64,000 nucleotides of DNA from Cyanophora paradoxa (lineage: Eukaryota; Glaucocystophyceae; Cyanophorales; Cyanophoraceae), in NCBI GenBank assembly GCA_004431415.1, contig QPMI01000216.1:1-64000 (forward strand), in the 5' to 3' direction. The notes beneath the pieces are model-generated. The model did not search any database and was not told the DNA's origin. It was given only the letters and a program-made list of their open reading frames with translations. Both the position numbers and the translations under genes were made by a program. This document shows positions 10,865-22,508 of the stretch, piece by piece (the stretch's first letter is position 1; every line of letters begins with the position of its first letter).

Positions 10865-13427
10865 GATCAATATTAGACCGAGATCGAGATCTAGAGAATC
10901 ACCCGGTTTACTACGCATACGAGGGGTACACAGGAAGTGCCGCGAAGCGCGATATCAATGGCGTGTTTGATAACCCGGAGGTACATGCAATTTAATTTGG
11001 TTGAGAAAATCACCCATACGCGATCTATAGCTAGATCTCCACTCATTTGCCGTGGCTGCAGTTACTTCCGGATCTCCTCTCGCTTTCAGAGGTCGACTAC
11101 CTAAACACGTCAACGTTCTTCAAGCCAGGGAAACACAGGACAGGTTTTAGCCCGCACGGTGCGCATAACGGCCTCCCAGCTCTAAATTGGATCCGGAGTG
11201 GATTAAATATTGTTTTTAAAGAGTGCACACATTCAGGCTCGGAGCTCGACGCCGGCCTCCGTGCGGTCCTGGAAAAAGTCGTATCCCGCCTCGGATCGAG
11301 CTACTCGATGAACGACATGAATAGCATCCAGTTTTCCCAGTGCTCGCAGCTCTTTATCTCGTATACATATAGATATTCAATAAGATCTATGTCGATATTG
11401 TCATTGCAGCTGCAGCTGGCATTAATACTGCACCTTTGAATTGCGAAGATACGCGCCAAATTATCTCGAACGCGAGGAGAATCCCGACATCCCAGCGACC
11501 GGCTACCACAATGACGCCTGCTGCCTTACGGTGCACAATTTGCAAGTAATAGTTTTAATCTGAAGGCTCTTGAACAACTCATGTCTTCGAATTCACTCCT
11601 CCAGAATTGTAGCGAGTGGTACCGAAGGTGCACAGCTTTAGCTGCAGACTCTAGAACTCCTCGACCTCTTCCACAGACGCTCGCCATGCGCATGGTAATC
11701 ATGACTCAGATACGGAGATGGACGGCAAAGGCGATCAGGGGTGCTCATCTGGCTGAATTCAGGTTCGGATTACAGCGGTGGGCACACCGAATTCCCGGTA
11801 CGTTGCACTGAGCTCGAGTATACGTATGCGCGAATTCGAAGATAGATCTTCTTGTTCTCATTTAACTTTACCTTTGTTCTGCATGCATATGTCAGCAGCT
11901 GACTCTACAGCTTTAGCTAGATCTGCGGTCGACCCTCTAGACCTCATTATCACCGGCGCAGAATTTGGGCTTGCGTGTCAAGGGCCCCGCAGGCTGGGCG
12001 CTCAAGTTCGACTTCCTTGCTCGCGGAACGCTCTTATGCCATGACTCTGCCGTCCACCGCTCCGCACCCATCTTGAGCGGAATCAAACGGTGAGTGCAAA
12101 GATTTCGGCATTGCAGCGCTAGCTGGGCGCGCGCTAGCGCTGGCCTGGACTTGGCCGACGACTAGAGCGGCAGCATCCTGACAGTCTTCTTCGCTGCGCC
12201 TCTCGCGTGGATGGACGACGCGAAGATGCCGAGGCCGCTCGGATACGACCGGGAGGCGGCTCACCACATCGCCGACCGATTCCGCGCTGCTCGAAGCAAT
12301 GCCCACGAAAGCGCTTCGCCTGCCGCATCAACGTTGCAAGTGGCAGCCAGGGATGGGCTCGAGGTTGACAAGGATCCAGAGGAGGCTGGCGGCGAGTCTG
12401 TCCAACCCGAGGTGCACGTGCTCGCGCCCCTTGCTGATGCAAAGACGAAAAGAAGGCCGCTTATACAATCAATAATTAATTGGAGGGGGGCGCGCGAACG
12501 CAGCTCTGGCTGGACGCCCTCACGGAGGACGAGGTGCTTGCCCTCGTCTCTCTCCTCCCCGAGGACGCCAGCGAGCGGCTCGTGGCCGAGGACATCGCCT
12601 TTGTCGTTCCCCCGCTTGGTTAGACTCCCTGCCTTATCTATAGCTAGTGATAACAACACAAGCACAGTTCAATTCTCGATTTTAATCTACCCTGTTCTGA
12701 CATTCGAATTGCAGAGGCCGCGTCGCTGCCCGGCGAATCGCAGGCGATGGGCGCCGTCCAGAAGCTCCTCGATCGCCTCGGGCCTGGGTACTCGTTCGCC
12801 GAGCTCTACGACTTCAGGTTCTCCTCGTGCGTGCTCCGCCGGTAAAACGAGATACACCTCGGAATCAATGTATTCGAAGGTACCGACCGCGAGACGAGGA
12901 GCGCTCGAGATGGGACTACCCATCTCAGGGCGATCACCACGACGCTTGCTGCTACGAGGACTGCTCAAGTTGGTTCAAAATGTGATGGCAAATTAATAAT
13001 ATTGGATTCAACCGGCTATAAATCTAATGTATACGCCTATGAGTGATGCATAATTGTTTCTGCAGGTATGGCGCTGGGAGACAGCGGCGCACCACGCTGC
13101 ACGTGTGGCTCACTGCTGGCTCCGAGTTCGAAGGGGGGCACACGGTGTTCGAGGTCCGGATCCGGGGCCGGGGCGCCGGCTTCTGGGCCCGAATCCGATG
13201 ACCCGGTAATCGAGTTCACGACTTGCTTTCGATCGACGCAGAACCTAGGCCTGAGCGTCAAGGCGGGCATGGGCTCCGTTCTCAAATTCAACAGCCTCCA
13301 GAGGGGCTCGCTCCGTTGCGACCCGTACGCCATCCATCGCGACGAGCCCGTGACGAGCGGCATAAAACTGTGCGTCGACTTCGACGTTGTCTTGCGAGCA
13401 ACATTCGCATTTATAAACCGTGATTAA
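10865..13427 (+). CDS. Tandem-domain 2-oxoglutarate/Fe(II)-dependent oxygenase
   Basis: The sequence shows two prolyl-hydroxylase-like double-stranded beta-helix domains in one reading frame of about 500 residues. The substrate is unknown. Exons that join in phase are 10865-10980, 11062-11143, 11237-11360, 11449-11545, 11605-11627, 11710-11797, 11962-12089, 12168-12411, 12504-12618, 12715-12841, 12880-12981, 13066-13153 and 13242-13427 (stop TAA). Copy 1 has the metal pair in GYHNDACC, then WLNSGSDYSGGHTEF, and the distal His and 2OG-binding basic residue in HRSAPILSGIKR. Copy 2 has GDHHDACC, WLTAGSEFEGGHTVF and HRDEPVTSGIK. Both copies therefore keep all expected ligands. Introns fall at matching places and phases in both copies. 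The 5' end is uncertain: the first exon starts with a GSIL linker that also follows copy 1, so another exon or domain may lie upstream. No signal peptide is seen. Confidence 0.8.
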
Positions 13428-14102
13428 CATTGCCCTCGCCGATCGCCGATCGCGAGTCGCAGAATGCTTCAGATCCGGATTTTAGCATCATATGCTTGGA
13501 TGGAGACCTTGCCTGGTCCGACGGGATACGATGCAGCCTGGGCCCGGAAGCATGAAGGAACCGCCGACAGCTGCGGACCGTTGTGTGCCGAATCCCAGTG
13601 CCGCTGTGCGGCACTTCTGGCTTTGAAGAATGCTAGCTATAGCAGTGAGGCGTTTTAGATCGAGATCTGTCGTTTTTTCGAAGACATTGAAGTACGTATA
13701 CATGTACAATGGTCCGCCGGCGCCCGAGGCATGCGCATGCAAATTGTGCGCATGCTTCTCGGCGCGGATCGTGCACGTGCGGCAGCGTGCCATAGCATGA
13801 ATTAGCTTGCAATTAACTGAGGAATATTGCAAATTCATGCTATCGCGATCGATATCGATCATGCTTATGCAAATGCATACGAGGCGGTGATCATGTATGC
13901 GCATGACCGTCGGACGCTCGGAGATGATTAATCATGTGAATGATCACCCCTCATGAAAATTAAAAAGGTCCGGCTGCAGCTGCGGCCGTTTAAATTTACG
14001 TATACGTACGTACTATGTTATACGTATACGCATATACGTATACGCGTTCGCTACAATTTGATCTGGCTAGCGCCCGGGGTACAGGCCTAGGGGCCCGCGG
14101 CC
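13428..14102. other. Intergenic region
   Basis: Follows the oxygenase stop codon. It contains palindromic stretches such as GTATACGTATACGC near 14010-14045 and GATCGATATCGATC near 13847. No exon-like open segment with splice sites is seen. Confidence 0.5.
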
Positions 14103-17100
14103 GTGAGCTGTTCCCGCGCCCCGGCCGCCCCAGCACGCTCGAGCGCGCGATTCAACCGTACGCGTTGCATGTACGACATCGGCTTCGACATGCGCTCGGC
14201 GAGCCCGCAGCGCCGCTCGACTTCGAGAGAAGGAGATCTAGAGCGGCATGGCCGGCATGAGCTCGAGCACCGGCCGCGGGAGCGCTCCGAACGGGAGGCA
14301 TATCAAGCTTCGAGTTCGCAGCAGAGCGGCGTGCACGTGTGCGGCCGTGGCCCGGAGCCACAATCGAGCTCGAGTCGACGTCGCGGCCGCGGCGAAGTCG
14401 ACGGCCAGCCGCGGGGCGCGGCTCTGAGAAGCCGCAGCCCCGAAAGGAAGCGCCAGCGAAGATCAAGAAGCAGATCCCCTCGCCGCTCGCCCTCTCGGCG
14501 CAGCGGAGCAGACCGCGGTGCGTCCTGTCAAATTGCGCATGCAATTGAGTCGCCCGCGGCCGCGGCCGCGCGTGCTCGTGCTCGCCGGCGCTTCGCGCGC
14601 CCCCTCGCGTCGTGCACGCTGACGCGCGCAGTCCAGATTCGCGAACACGGCGTGCCAGCATTCCCCGGTCGCGGTCACGCTCTCCTCCGCTCGCACGGCG
14701 CCGGCGCTCCCCGTCGCCGCGGCCGGCGCCGCGGCCGGAGCCCCGCGGTGGGCCGACCGCGCGGCCGCGGTATCAATCGCCGCCAGCGCCCCGAGCGCGC
14801 TCTCCGCCGGTGCCCCGCGAGCGCGCGGCATCATCTGGATCCTGCGCCACATCTTCTCAACCGGCACCAATGAATCCGGCCTCGGCATATACAGCTGCAG
14901 CATCGAGCTCGAATTTCCTCGCAGGCCCCGCGGCAGCGCCTGCGCCCGCCCCCGCCTCGCCCCCTCCTCTTGCCTCCTCCGGGAGTCGCGATCTCAGTCT
15001 CGAAGACTTCCTCTCCACTCTCGACAACGCCGGCGCTTGCGCGACTGTACATGTCGGCGACGGTGCGCCCCTATCCTAGCTATAGGCCCCCCCCCCCCCC
15101 CCCCCCCCACCCCCCACCCCCCTCAGGGCCTCCCACACACCCCTCCCCCTCCCTCCCCCCTCCGATCCGCCATCTACCTGCGTTCTCCGGCGCCCTGCAT
15201 GGCCCTGAAGCCCGCATTTTCCCCTAATTACAAGCGCTGCCTCATGATCAAGCTTCGAATTCGTTTTCCATGTGCACGCCGTTAACGCTAGCGCTGACGA
15301 GCGCGCTTAAGCTTTCTGGGCACGACCCGCAGCGCCGGTGGGCGGCTGGTCTTCTCCCGTCGGAAGCCCCATCCGCAACGCGGAGGACGGTGCTAATCAC
15401 GAGCTCCCCGGCAGCTGCAGCTGTCGACGAGGATCTCGAGCTGCTGCGGCTGTCGACGTCGCCCGTCGGGAGCCCCATCCGCGACCGCGAGCCGGAGGGC
15501 GAGGGGGCCAGCTCCAGCGCCCCCGCCCCAGCCACCCCTTCCAAGGTGCGCCGCGCCTCCGCCGCAGGCTCCCCGGGTCCTGCTCATGAAGCCAACTCCG
15601 GATCCGCAGGAGCGGCCGCGGCCGCGGGGCGGGCCCGGGGCGAGCTGCGGGGCGGCGGGGCCGGGGCCGGCCCTCCGCCGCGCCCTCTCCTTCCCGCCGC
15701 GCGAGTGCTGGTGCCCTTCCCCCGCATCCCGCCCCTTCGTTCGGTCTCGGCTTGAAGCGCCGCCAGGGACTTCAAGCGGGAGGGGCGGTGCCCCTTCGGG
15801 GGCGGCTGCCAGTACACGCACGGGGCCGCCGAGTACAGGGCCGTCATCGAGGTCCGGCCCGCCCCGACGCCGGCCCCGGCAGCTCGCAGCGCGCGCCGCG
15901 GGGCCCGTCAGCTGCAACGCTCCGACGCGCCGGCGCCGCGCAGCGCCACCAGCGGGCGGTCGGCGGGGGCGGGGCGGGGCTGGCGGCGGCCGGGACGGAG
16001 TGGACGGAGGGGGAGCGGGGGAGCTCGCGGGGCGCGTGGAGGCGCTCCTCCGGGCCGCGCTCGCCGAGGGTGCGCGCCCCGCGCCCCTCTCCGATCCTGC
16101 GGCCGGCGCCCAGACTCGGGCAGGGCGCGGCTCCCTCGACCTCGCCGAGTTCCGCGCCCTCGCGCACCCCGTGCGCCCCCGCGCGCGGCCCGCACCGTGA
16201 TGCGGCGCGAGACCGATTGCGAGGGCCGGCCCGATGCTCGATGGCGCCCCGCAGGCGTGGCTCCCCGCCGACGTCTTCTTCGCCCCCGTCCCCGCACCCT
16301 CGAGCTCCGCCGCCAGGCGGGCCCCGCCCCCTCGCTTGCGAGCTTTAATTTCTCTTTCGTCGCTTCCCCCTTCATTGAAATCTAGATCTAGATCTTCGGC
16401 CCACGCGATCGCGCAGCAAGAAGAGGGGCCTGGCCCTGCGCGGGGCGGCGCTGGAGGAGGCGGTGCACGCGCGGGTGGACGAGCCGACGGTCGCGGGCGC
16501 GCTGGTCTCCCTCCTCCCCCCCTTCGCCGCCCTCGCGTGCGCCCCGGGGCCCGCGACGCCCCCGGGCCCCTCGGCAGGCCGCGCTCTGGATCTGACGCCG
16601 CGCCGCAGGCACTTTGGCGGCATGTTCCGCGTCATTGCCCTCGGGGACCGGCCGCGGGACTCGACCCTGCCGGCACCGAATTCGCAATCGAAGGGCTGCG
16701 GCGGGCGGCGTGGGCAGGACGGGGGGTCGGAGGCGTCAGCGGCGGCCCGCGTGCCGGCGACGGTGCGGAAAGAGCGGGCGGAGGCGAAAGGATCCGAGTG
16801 CGCGAGCGCGAGCGCGAAGCCGCCGAAGCGCAGCGTCGATGAGCTGCTCAAGTGGGCCGAGGCCGAGCTGGAGGGCGCCCGGCGCGCTCGCGCCGCCGCC
16901 GCCGCCGCCGCCTCCTTCGCCGCCGCTGCCGCCACCGGCGCCGCGCCCAGCGCTAGCGTGCCGGCGCCTGGCCATGGGCCTGGAGCGCCACCGCCCGCTC
17001 CGTACCAGCCATCATCGGCTTCCTCAGAGGTCCTCCCCTGGCCCCCTCCCCCTCCCCACTACCCCTCCCATCCCTTCCCCCCTCCCTTCCCCCCGGCCCC

Positions 17101-18476
17101 CCCTTTGATCTTGTCGCCCGCCGGCCTCCGGATCCTCTTGTAACCCTCTCGCAGGGCGCCTTCATCTCTGCCGCGCCTCGCGAACGCGGCAGGGACGCCG
17201 TCACCTCTGCGCCCGCACCCAAGATCGATGGCGCCGCTCCAGGCGCCACCCATGCGCATGCGCAGGCCCGCCCACGACCGCCCTTCTCCCGCCCCCAAGA
17301 TCGCATCCCCCGATCACCCCCCGCTCCAGGCGCCGCCCATGCGCACGCGCAGGCCCGCCCACGCCCGCCCTTCTCCCGCCCCCATCTCCAATGCGCCTCA
17401 CAGTGCGGCAGGGCGGCCGCGGTGCGGCCGCGGGCTACGGCCTGCTTCACGCCCGCTGGGGCCCCCCTTTCCACGACCGCGGCACCATGCAGAGCCACCT
17501 CCTGCAGGTGTGATTTTTTCTATAAAACATTGTTCTATTAAACATTCTTTATAATTATCTATGCTATATATCGATCCGATTGAAGAAAAACGTTGACGTA
17601 CAAAACGTTGAAGGACCTAAGAAAACGTTGGACGTGCATCACTTCAGACTGGATAAGAGATGCGCGCCTCTGACCGCGGCGCATGCAGGCGGTGGCGCTG
17701 CTGGCGCCGGGGCCGCGGGGGGCGCTCCTCTCGCTCTACTTCGAGTCGGGGGGGCCCTCCCCCGAGGCCGGCCTGCTCGCCGGCGCCGCCTGCCTCGTCT
17801 TCCGCACCCCGGCCCACGTGCGCCCCGCACCGCCCCGCTCGCCCCCGCAGCCGCCTCCCCTTTCAAAGCTTTCCTATAGCCTTCAGGTTTCACGCCCGCC
17901 GCGGCCGGTACTGACGGCGACGCGCCTGGCAGGCCGAGGCGGCCCTTGCGGCGTGCGGGGGGCGCGTCCCGCATGATTTCTGGGCGGGACGGGCGGCGCA
18001 GGCGGCGCTCAAGAGCGCCCCCGGGGCGCCAGCGGGGTTCGAATTCGGCGGCGGGAGCGTCGTCCTCTCCGCTCGCGTGCGCCCCGCGCGAGAGGGGCTG
18101 GGCGCGCCCCGCCGAGGCCCGGCGCTGAGGCGCCCCGGGGACAGGACTCGGGCTGGCGCACCGTTCTCGACGCACGGACCCAGACGCACTACCGGTGCAC
18201 CGCCCACCCGGCCCGCTTTTGCGATCGCGCTCGCGCTCGCCCCGCGGCCGCTCACGCCCGATCGACCCCGGGCCCGGCCCGCAGCTACAACAGGCGGGAC
18301 GGGCGGGCCTACTGGTGGCCCCCCGGCGACTCCGGGGCGGGGTACAGCGACGAGATGGACGAGCGACTCGCGGCCGCCGCGGCGTCGGGCCCGGGGCCCC
18401 GCGATCGCGAGCTCGCCCCGCCGGCGGGGCCCCTCCGCCCCGGGCCCGCCCCCCCCGCTGCTCCGGCGCCGTGATC
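14103..18476 (+). CDS. RS-rich, CCCH zinc-finger and WW-like domain protein
   Basis: This looks like an RNA-processing protein, but I do not recognise its exact family. Exons near 14103-14530 and 14640-15061 encode Arg-Ser repeats (RSRSPERKRQRRSRSRSPRR, then PRSRSRSPPLARRRRSPSP) as in SR splicing factors. The exon pair ending about 15710 and starting 15764 joins to ECWDFKREGRCPFGGGCQYTH, a C-x8-C-x5-C-x3-H zinc finger. Exons at about 16390-17030 give KKRGLALRGAALEEAVHARV, HFGGMFRVIALGD and an Ala-rich helix. Later exons give GLLHARWGPPFHDRGTMQ (ending 17510), AVALLAPGPRGALLSLYFES (from 17690) and GGRVPHDFWAGRAAQAALK. A WW-like segment near the C-terminus (GWRTVLDA, then YNRRDGRAYWWPP) precedes the stop at 18476. 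The 180-base AT-rich intron near 17511-17690 could instead separate two genes. Several joins are tentative. Confidence 0.5.
17234..17407. repeat. 87-bp tandem duplication
   Basis: The block starting CCGCTCCAGGCGCC at 17234 is repeated from 17321 with few changes. Each copy carries CATGCGCA, GCGCAGGCCCGCCCACG and TTCTCCCGCCCCCA. It lies inside the RS/CCCH gene and may be coding or part of an intron. Confidence 0.7.
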
Positions 18477-19192
18477 GATATCGACGCCGACGCCGGGCGC
18501 GCGGCGCGGCCCCTCGCGACCATCCGGGGCCCCCGGCCCCGGCCTTGAATTGGCCTCCCGCCTCCTCATCGGCCCGAGATCGGCGCCTCGCACCGGCTCC
18601 GTGCCGGCGCCCTCCTCTACAGCTGGACCTCGGGCCCTTCCCTGCCGAGACGTAGGCCCCGATCTAGAGCTACCTCCAGCTCGTTCTCGCCCCGCCCCTC
18701 CCTCCCACGCCCTTCGTCGCTGAGGTCCGTCCTCGAGATCTAATATTAATTGTGGCATGATTATAATTGGCTGGAGTGGAGAAGGGGATGAGAGACGAGG
18801 CGGGCAGCGGCCGGGCGGCCCGAGGGCGGGGTCGAGGGACTGGGAAGGGGCGATCGCGGTGCCGGCTGGCGGGGCTGGACCGCGAGTCGCGGAACTCGAA
18901 GCTCGAGGGGGGGCGGAGGGCCGGCAGCTAAGAAGCGGGCGGGCGAGGGGGCGGCGTGGGCGAAGGGGGAGGCAAGGGGGAGGGAGGCGAGAAAGAGGGG
19001 TTCTCGAAATCGTTTCATGGCAGGAGAGGCTAAATTGAAAGGGCATAGCAGGGAAAGACGCGGGCATGCGGACCATGCAGGGCGCCGGAGGACGCAGGTA
19101 GATGGTGGAGGGGGTAGGGAAGGGGAGGAGGGGCCGGGTGGGAGCCGGAGGGGGGGGGGGGGGGGGGGGGGGCGGGGGGGGGGGGGCGGGGG
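18477..19192. other. Intergenic region between convergent genes, with long G tract
   Basis: Lies between the convergent RS/CCCH gene and KXD1. It ends in an almost uninterrupted G tract (19151-19190) just past the KXD1 stop codon. No open segment with family motifs is seen. Confidence 0.5.
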
Positions 19193-20114
19193 CTATCGCT
19201 TCTTGCGGCCCTTGCCGCGCTTGTCCCGCGCCGCATCTCCACTACCCCCTCCCGGCTCTGCTGCCGCGTCCTCCGCTGCCGCCGGCGGCGGCGGCTCCGC
19301 GGGCTCCTTCCCGCCCCCTGCGCCGCCAGACGCAGCGGCGCTCACCACGGATGGCGCCTCCGCAGCCGCCTCCGACGCCTCTTCCGCCCCCGCGTCGCTG
19401 GTGGCGCTGGCCAGCGCCGGCGCTGGCGGCCGCGGCCGCTCCGCCTCGCCCTCCTCGTCCTCGTGCGCCGGGAATCGCTCCGGGTACTTCACTGCCAGGC
19501 GCGCCCTGATGCTCCTGCGATGCGCGCCCGCGCGGGGCCCGCGGATGAGACGTGGGCGAGTTGCAGAGCGGCGGCAAAGGATGCAACAATGCGGGCCGGG
19601 CGTTGACAGGCGCATGCGCACCGGATCTTCTCGAAGACGTACGCCAGGTCGGTCTTGAGCTCGCGCAGCGTGCGCGTGTACCGCTCGAGCCTGCAGCAGC
19701 GGCGCATGAGCGCGCGCGCGCGAGGCTAGGGAGAGCTCAATGCCAGACGCTCGGCCGGCCGGCGGCGGGCAAGCGCACCGTGGCTGAGAGGCCGCGTACT
19801 GCGCTGCATTCTGAGCATTCAGCTCCGCGAGCTTCGCGTTGAGCTCCTGGAACTTGTGCACCCTGCGGCCGCGTTGCGCCTCAGCGCGCCTTTTCGAGCG
19901 CCGCGTCCCGGTCGCTTCGCGCTCGGACGCACGTCTTTGCCTGCATGCCGCGCGTCGCCCGGAGCTCCTCCGCGTCGACGAGGGAGGCGACGCTTCGAAC
20001 GAAGGCCGCCGCAGCGTCCGCCGGGGCAGGCGGCTCGAGAGCAGCGCCGACGCTGCCGCGTGGCACTTGCGGCGCCGCGTGCGACGCCGCGGCCGCCTGC
20101 GAAGCCACCTGCAT
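19193..20114 (-). CDS. KXD1: KxDL motif-containing protein
   Basis: KxDL proteins are small coiled-coil subunits of the BORC/BLOC-1-related complexes that position lysosomes and related organelles. Four exons can be read on the minus strand. The first (start 20114 to about 19890) has AFVRSVASLVDAEELRATRG. The second (about 19855-19783) has VHKFQELNAKLAELNAQNA. The third (about 19697-19622) has TLRELKTDLAYVFEKIR, containing the defining K-x-D-L. The last (about 19515-19193) has RARLAVKYPERFPAHEDEE. This order matches the family, including the segment that ends in a YP motif. Unusually, the protein ends with a tail of about 80 residues rich in Ala, Pro and Glu that finishes KRGKGRKKR, where family members normally stop soon after the core. 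The next gene starts 348 bases away in the opposite direction. Confidence 0.8.
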
Positions 20115-20462
20115 CGCTGGGGCCCTGTACCCCAGCCCGCCGATCCAAAGCGCTGCGGCGGACAGCGGAGCGGCCGCTCGGCGAAATCTGCATGCGCATG
20201 CGCCCAGAGAGGAATTGATTGCCGCGTTCTAGACCGCCGCGGCAATCCCGATCGATCAATACCTGGCGATCTCTCCCGGCTGCAGCGCCCGTGGAGGCGC
20301 AATACGGCCTTTCCATCCCGCGGACAGCCTAATCGCGCCGCAGAGCGTCCAGCAGCCGCTCAGCGGAGCCACCAGCGCTCAGAGCGAAGCGCGGACGCCG
20401 CTTCGTCAACCGCGCGCTGGCGGCCGGGCCGCGGTCGTACCTATAGCTAGAAGCCCTTCAGG
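20115..20462. promoter_or_regulatory. Divergent promoter region (KXD1 / SLC35F)
   Basis: The start codons of two divergently oriented genes are 348 bases apart, so both promoters must lie here or overlap. Visible elements are two palindromic GCATGCGCATGC-like words near 20190-20200. No TATA box is evident. Confidence 0.45.
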
Positions 20463-22508
20463 ATGTTCGCTCTGCAGCGGCCGACGTGCGCGTGCGCGCG
20501 GATCGACTGGGGCGTGGCCGGCGTCGGCCAGGTCAACTCGCTCCTGCTCGCCCTCTCCGGCTGCGCGGCCGGATTCGTCACAGCGAGAGGCTTCCGGTGC
20601 GCTTTACAGCCCTTGCCAGCCCCGCGCTTCCTGACTCCCGCGCCGCGCGCGCGCCCGAGCGCAGGGTCCCGAACTACTCTGCGGCGTCGATCTACCTCTG
20701 CCTCTCGCTCTACGCGCTCTACTTCATACGCGTGCGGCGGCGCGCGGGCGGGCGGTTCCGCCTGGAGGCGCCCCTCCCCGCCTACCTCTGCCTCGCCTTC
20801 GTGGACGCCGTGCGCGCCCCCGCTCCGCTAAGAGCTCAAGGCGCCGCTCGAACCGCGCGCGCGGGCGCGCAGGAGGCGAACTTCCTCCTCGTGAAGTCGC
20901 TCCAGCTGACGAGCTTCGCCTCCGTCATGGTCATCGACTGCGCCACCGTACCCTGGACCATGCTCCTCTCCCGCCTCTTCCTCAAGGCCAAGTACCGCCC
21001 GGTACCCCCCTCCCGCCTCGCCCCCCTTCCTCGAGCAGAATCCCATATCCCCTCCTCCGAAGCTCCACATCGCCGGCGCCGCCACCTCGTTCGTGGGGAT
21101 CGTCCTCCTGGTCCGCGTACCCCCGCCCAATCTTCCGCCCGAAGGCTCGAAAGTAGTACCCCGCAGGTGCTGGCGGATTTGAGGGACCCCTCCTCGGCCG
21201 CGGCGCCGCACCCCCTCCTGGGGGACCTCCTCTCCGTTGTCTCCTCCTTCCTCTTCGCCGTGCGTTCCTGTACCCCCCTTTCCAAAAAGCCGTGCCTCGC
21301 CGACGCCGCCTCTGCATTGCGCAGGTCAGCAGCGTTCTGCAGGTGCGCTGCGCTCGCCCGTACCCCTCACACTCGGGCTGAGGGGGGGGTACCGCAGGAG
21401 GCGCTGTGCTCGAGGAGCCCCCTGGGGGGCCGGCGGAGGGCCCCGCTGCCCGTCGCGCCCCCTGCGGGGTCGGCGCAGCGCGGGGTTGCACGCGACGGCC
21501 TCGCCGAGCGATCCAAGGGCGGCATATTCGTACCCCGCAACCCGGCGCCCGTCCAGGTGCCCCCGAACGTATTCATGTACCCCCCCCGGACGCGATTCCT
21601 CCCCCAGGCGGAGTTCGGCGACGCGGGCGGAGCGTGGTACCCCTCCATCGAGTACCTCGCGATGCGCGTCTCCCGTACCCCCGGGCCCCTCTCCTCTACC
21701 CCCCTGAGGGCCCGCCTCCAGGCTCGGGGCCATTGGGTCGGCCATCGCGGCGGCCCAGGCGGCCCTCTCGGGGGAGACGGGCGACCTCCTGCGGCTCGGC
21801 TCCGACACCGCCGCCCTCGGGTGCCCCTCCCCGGCCCCGCCCCGCCCGCCCGGCCTGGCTGAGCAGGCGGGCAGGGGCCTCCTGGCCTACGCCCTCTGCC
21901 TCGGCGTCGCGTACAGTGTCGGCTGCTTCGTGCGCCCCGCCCCGCAGCCGGCGCCGAGCGGTTCGCGCCGCACCGCTCACGTACCCCCTCCCCCAGATGG
22001 TCGTCCGCTCCTCGGCCGCCTTCCTCACCCTCTCCTTCCTCAGTCCGCGTACCCCCTCCTTCCCGTATCTCTTTTGAGCCCCCCGGCAGCCTCCGACATA
22101 TACTCGGTCATCGCCGGCGCCGTCTTCTTCGGCAACCGGTACCCCCCCCCCCGGATGAAATAAACCCCGTACCCATATCTAAATTTCTCCGTACCCCAGA
22201 TTCTCCCCCCTCTACATCTTCTCTCTCGCCATCACGCTCAGCGGTGCGACTCGCACTGAACAGATCGCGCACTCCGCTCTCCTGATGCGCTACCCCGTAC
22301 CCCCGCAGGCCTGGTGATCTTCCTGCTGCCGTCGGCGGGGCCGCCGGGGGCGGAGGCGGGCGGCGGGGCGGAGTACTCGGCCCTGGAGGAGGGGGGCGGG
22401 GGAGGCGAGGAGGAGGACCCCTGGGGCGAGGACGGGGCGGCCGGGGCGGCGGAGCAGCTGCAGGGAATGGCCCCACAAAGGAACCCCCCTCTGCCCCCGC
22501 AGACATAG
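20463..22508 (+). CDS. SLC35F: SLC35F-type solute/nucleotide-sugar transporter
   Basis: A multi-pass membrane transporter of the SLC35F (DUF914) branch of the drug/metabolite transporter superfamily. Its substrate cannot be told from the sequence. Exons give family segments in order: VGQVNSLLLALSGCAAGFV, AASIYLCLSLYALYFIR, AYLCLAFVDA, QEANFLLVKSLQLTSFASVM, VIDCATVPWTMLLSRLFLKA, LLGDLLSVVSSFLFAVSSVL, LLAYALCLGVAYSVGCF, MVVRSSAAFLTLSFL, SDIYSVIAGAVFFGN and SPLYIFSLAITLSGLVIFLL. These make about ten membrane helices. The C-terminus is an acidic Gly/Glu-rich tail (YSALEEGGGGGEEEDPW). Almost every intron begins GTACCCC or GTGCG. ATG at 20463 is chosen because the frame runs into the first helix. 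The stop is TAG at 22506-22508. Confidence 0.85.

Noticed and set aside
12211-12996. A separate gene starting at ATG 12211
   Set aside because: Phase-correct splicing from 12089 to 12168 carries the upstream frame into this segment and supplies the final GSIL strand of domain 1, so a single two-domain gene is more likely; not fully excluded.
17639-18523. 294-codon minus-strand open frame
   Set aside because: It is antisense to plus-strand exons that join in phase and end in a WW-like module; high GC content keeps the opposite frame open.
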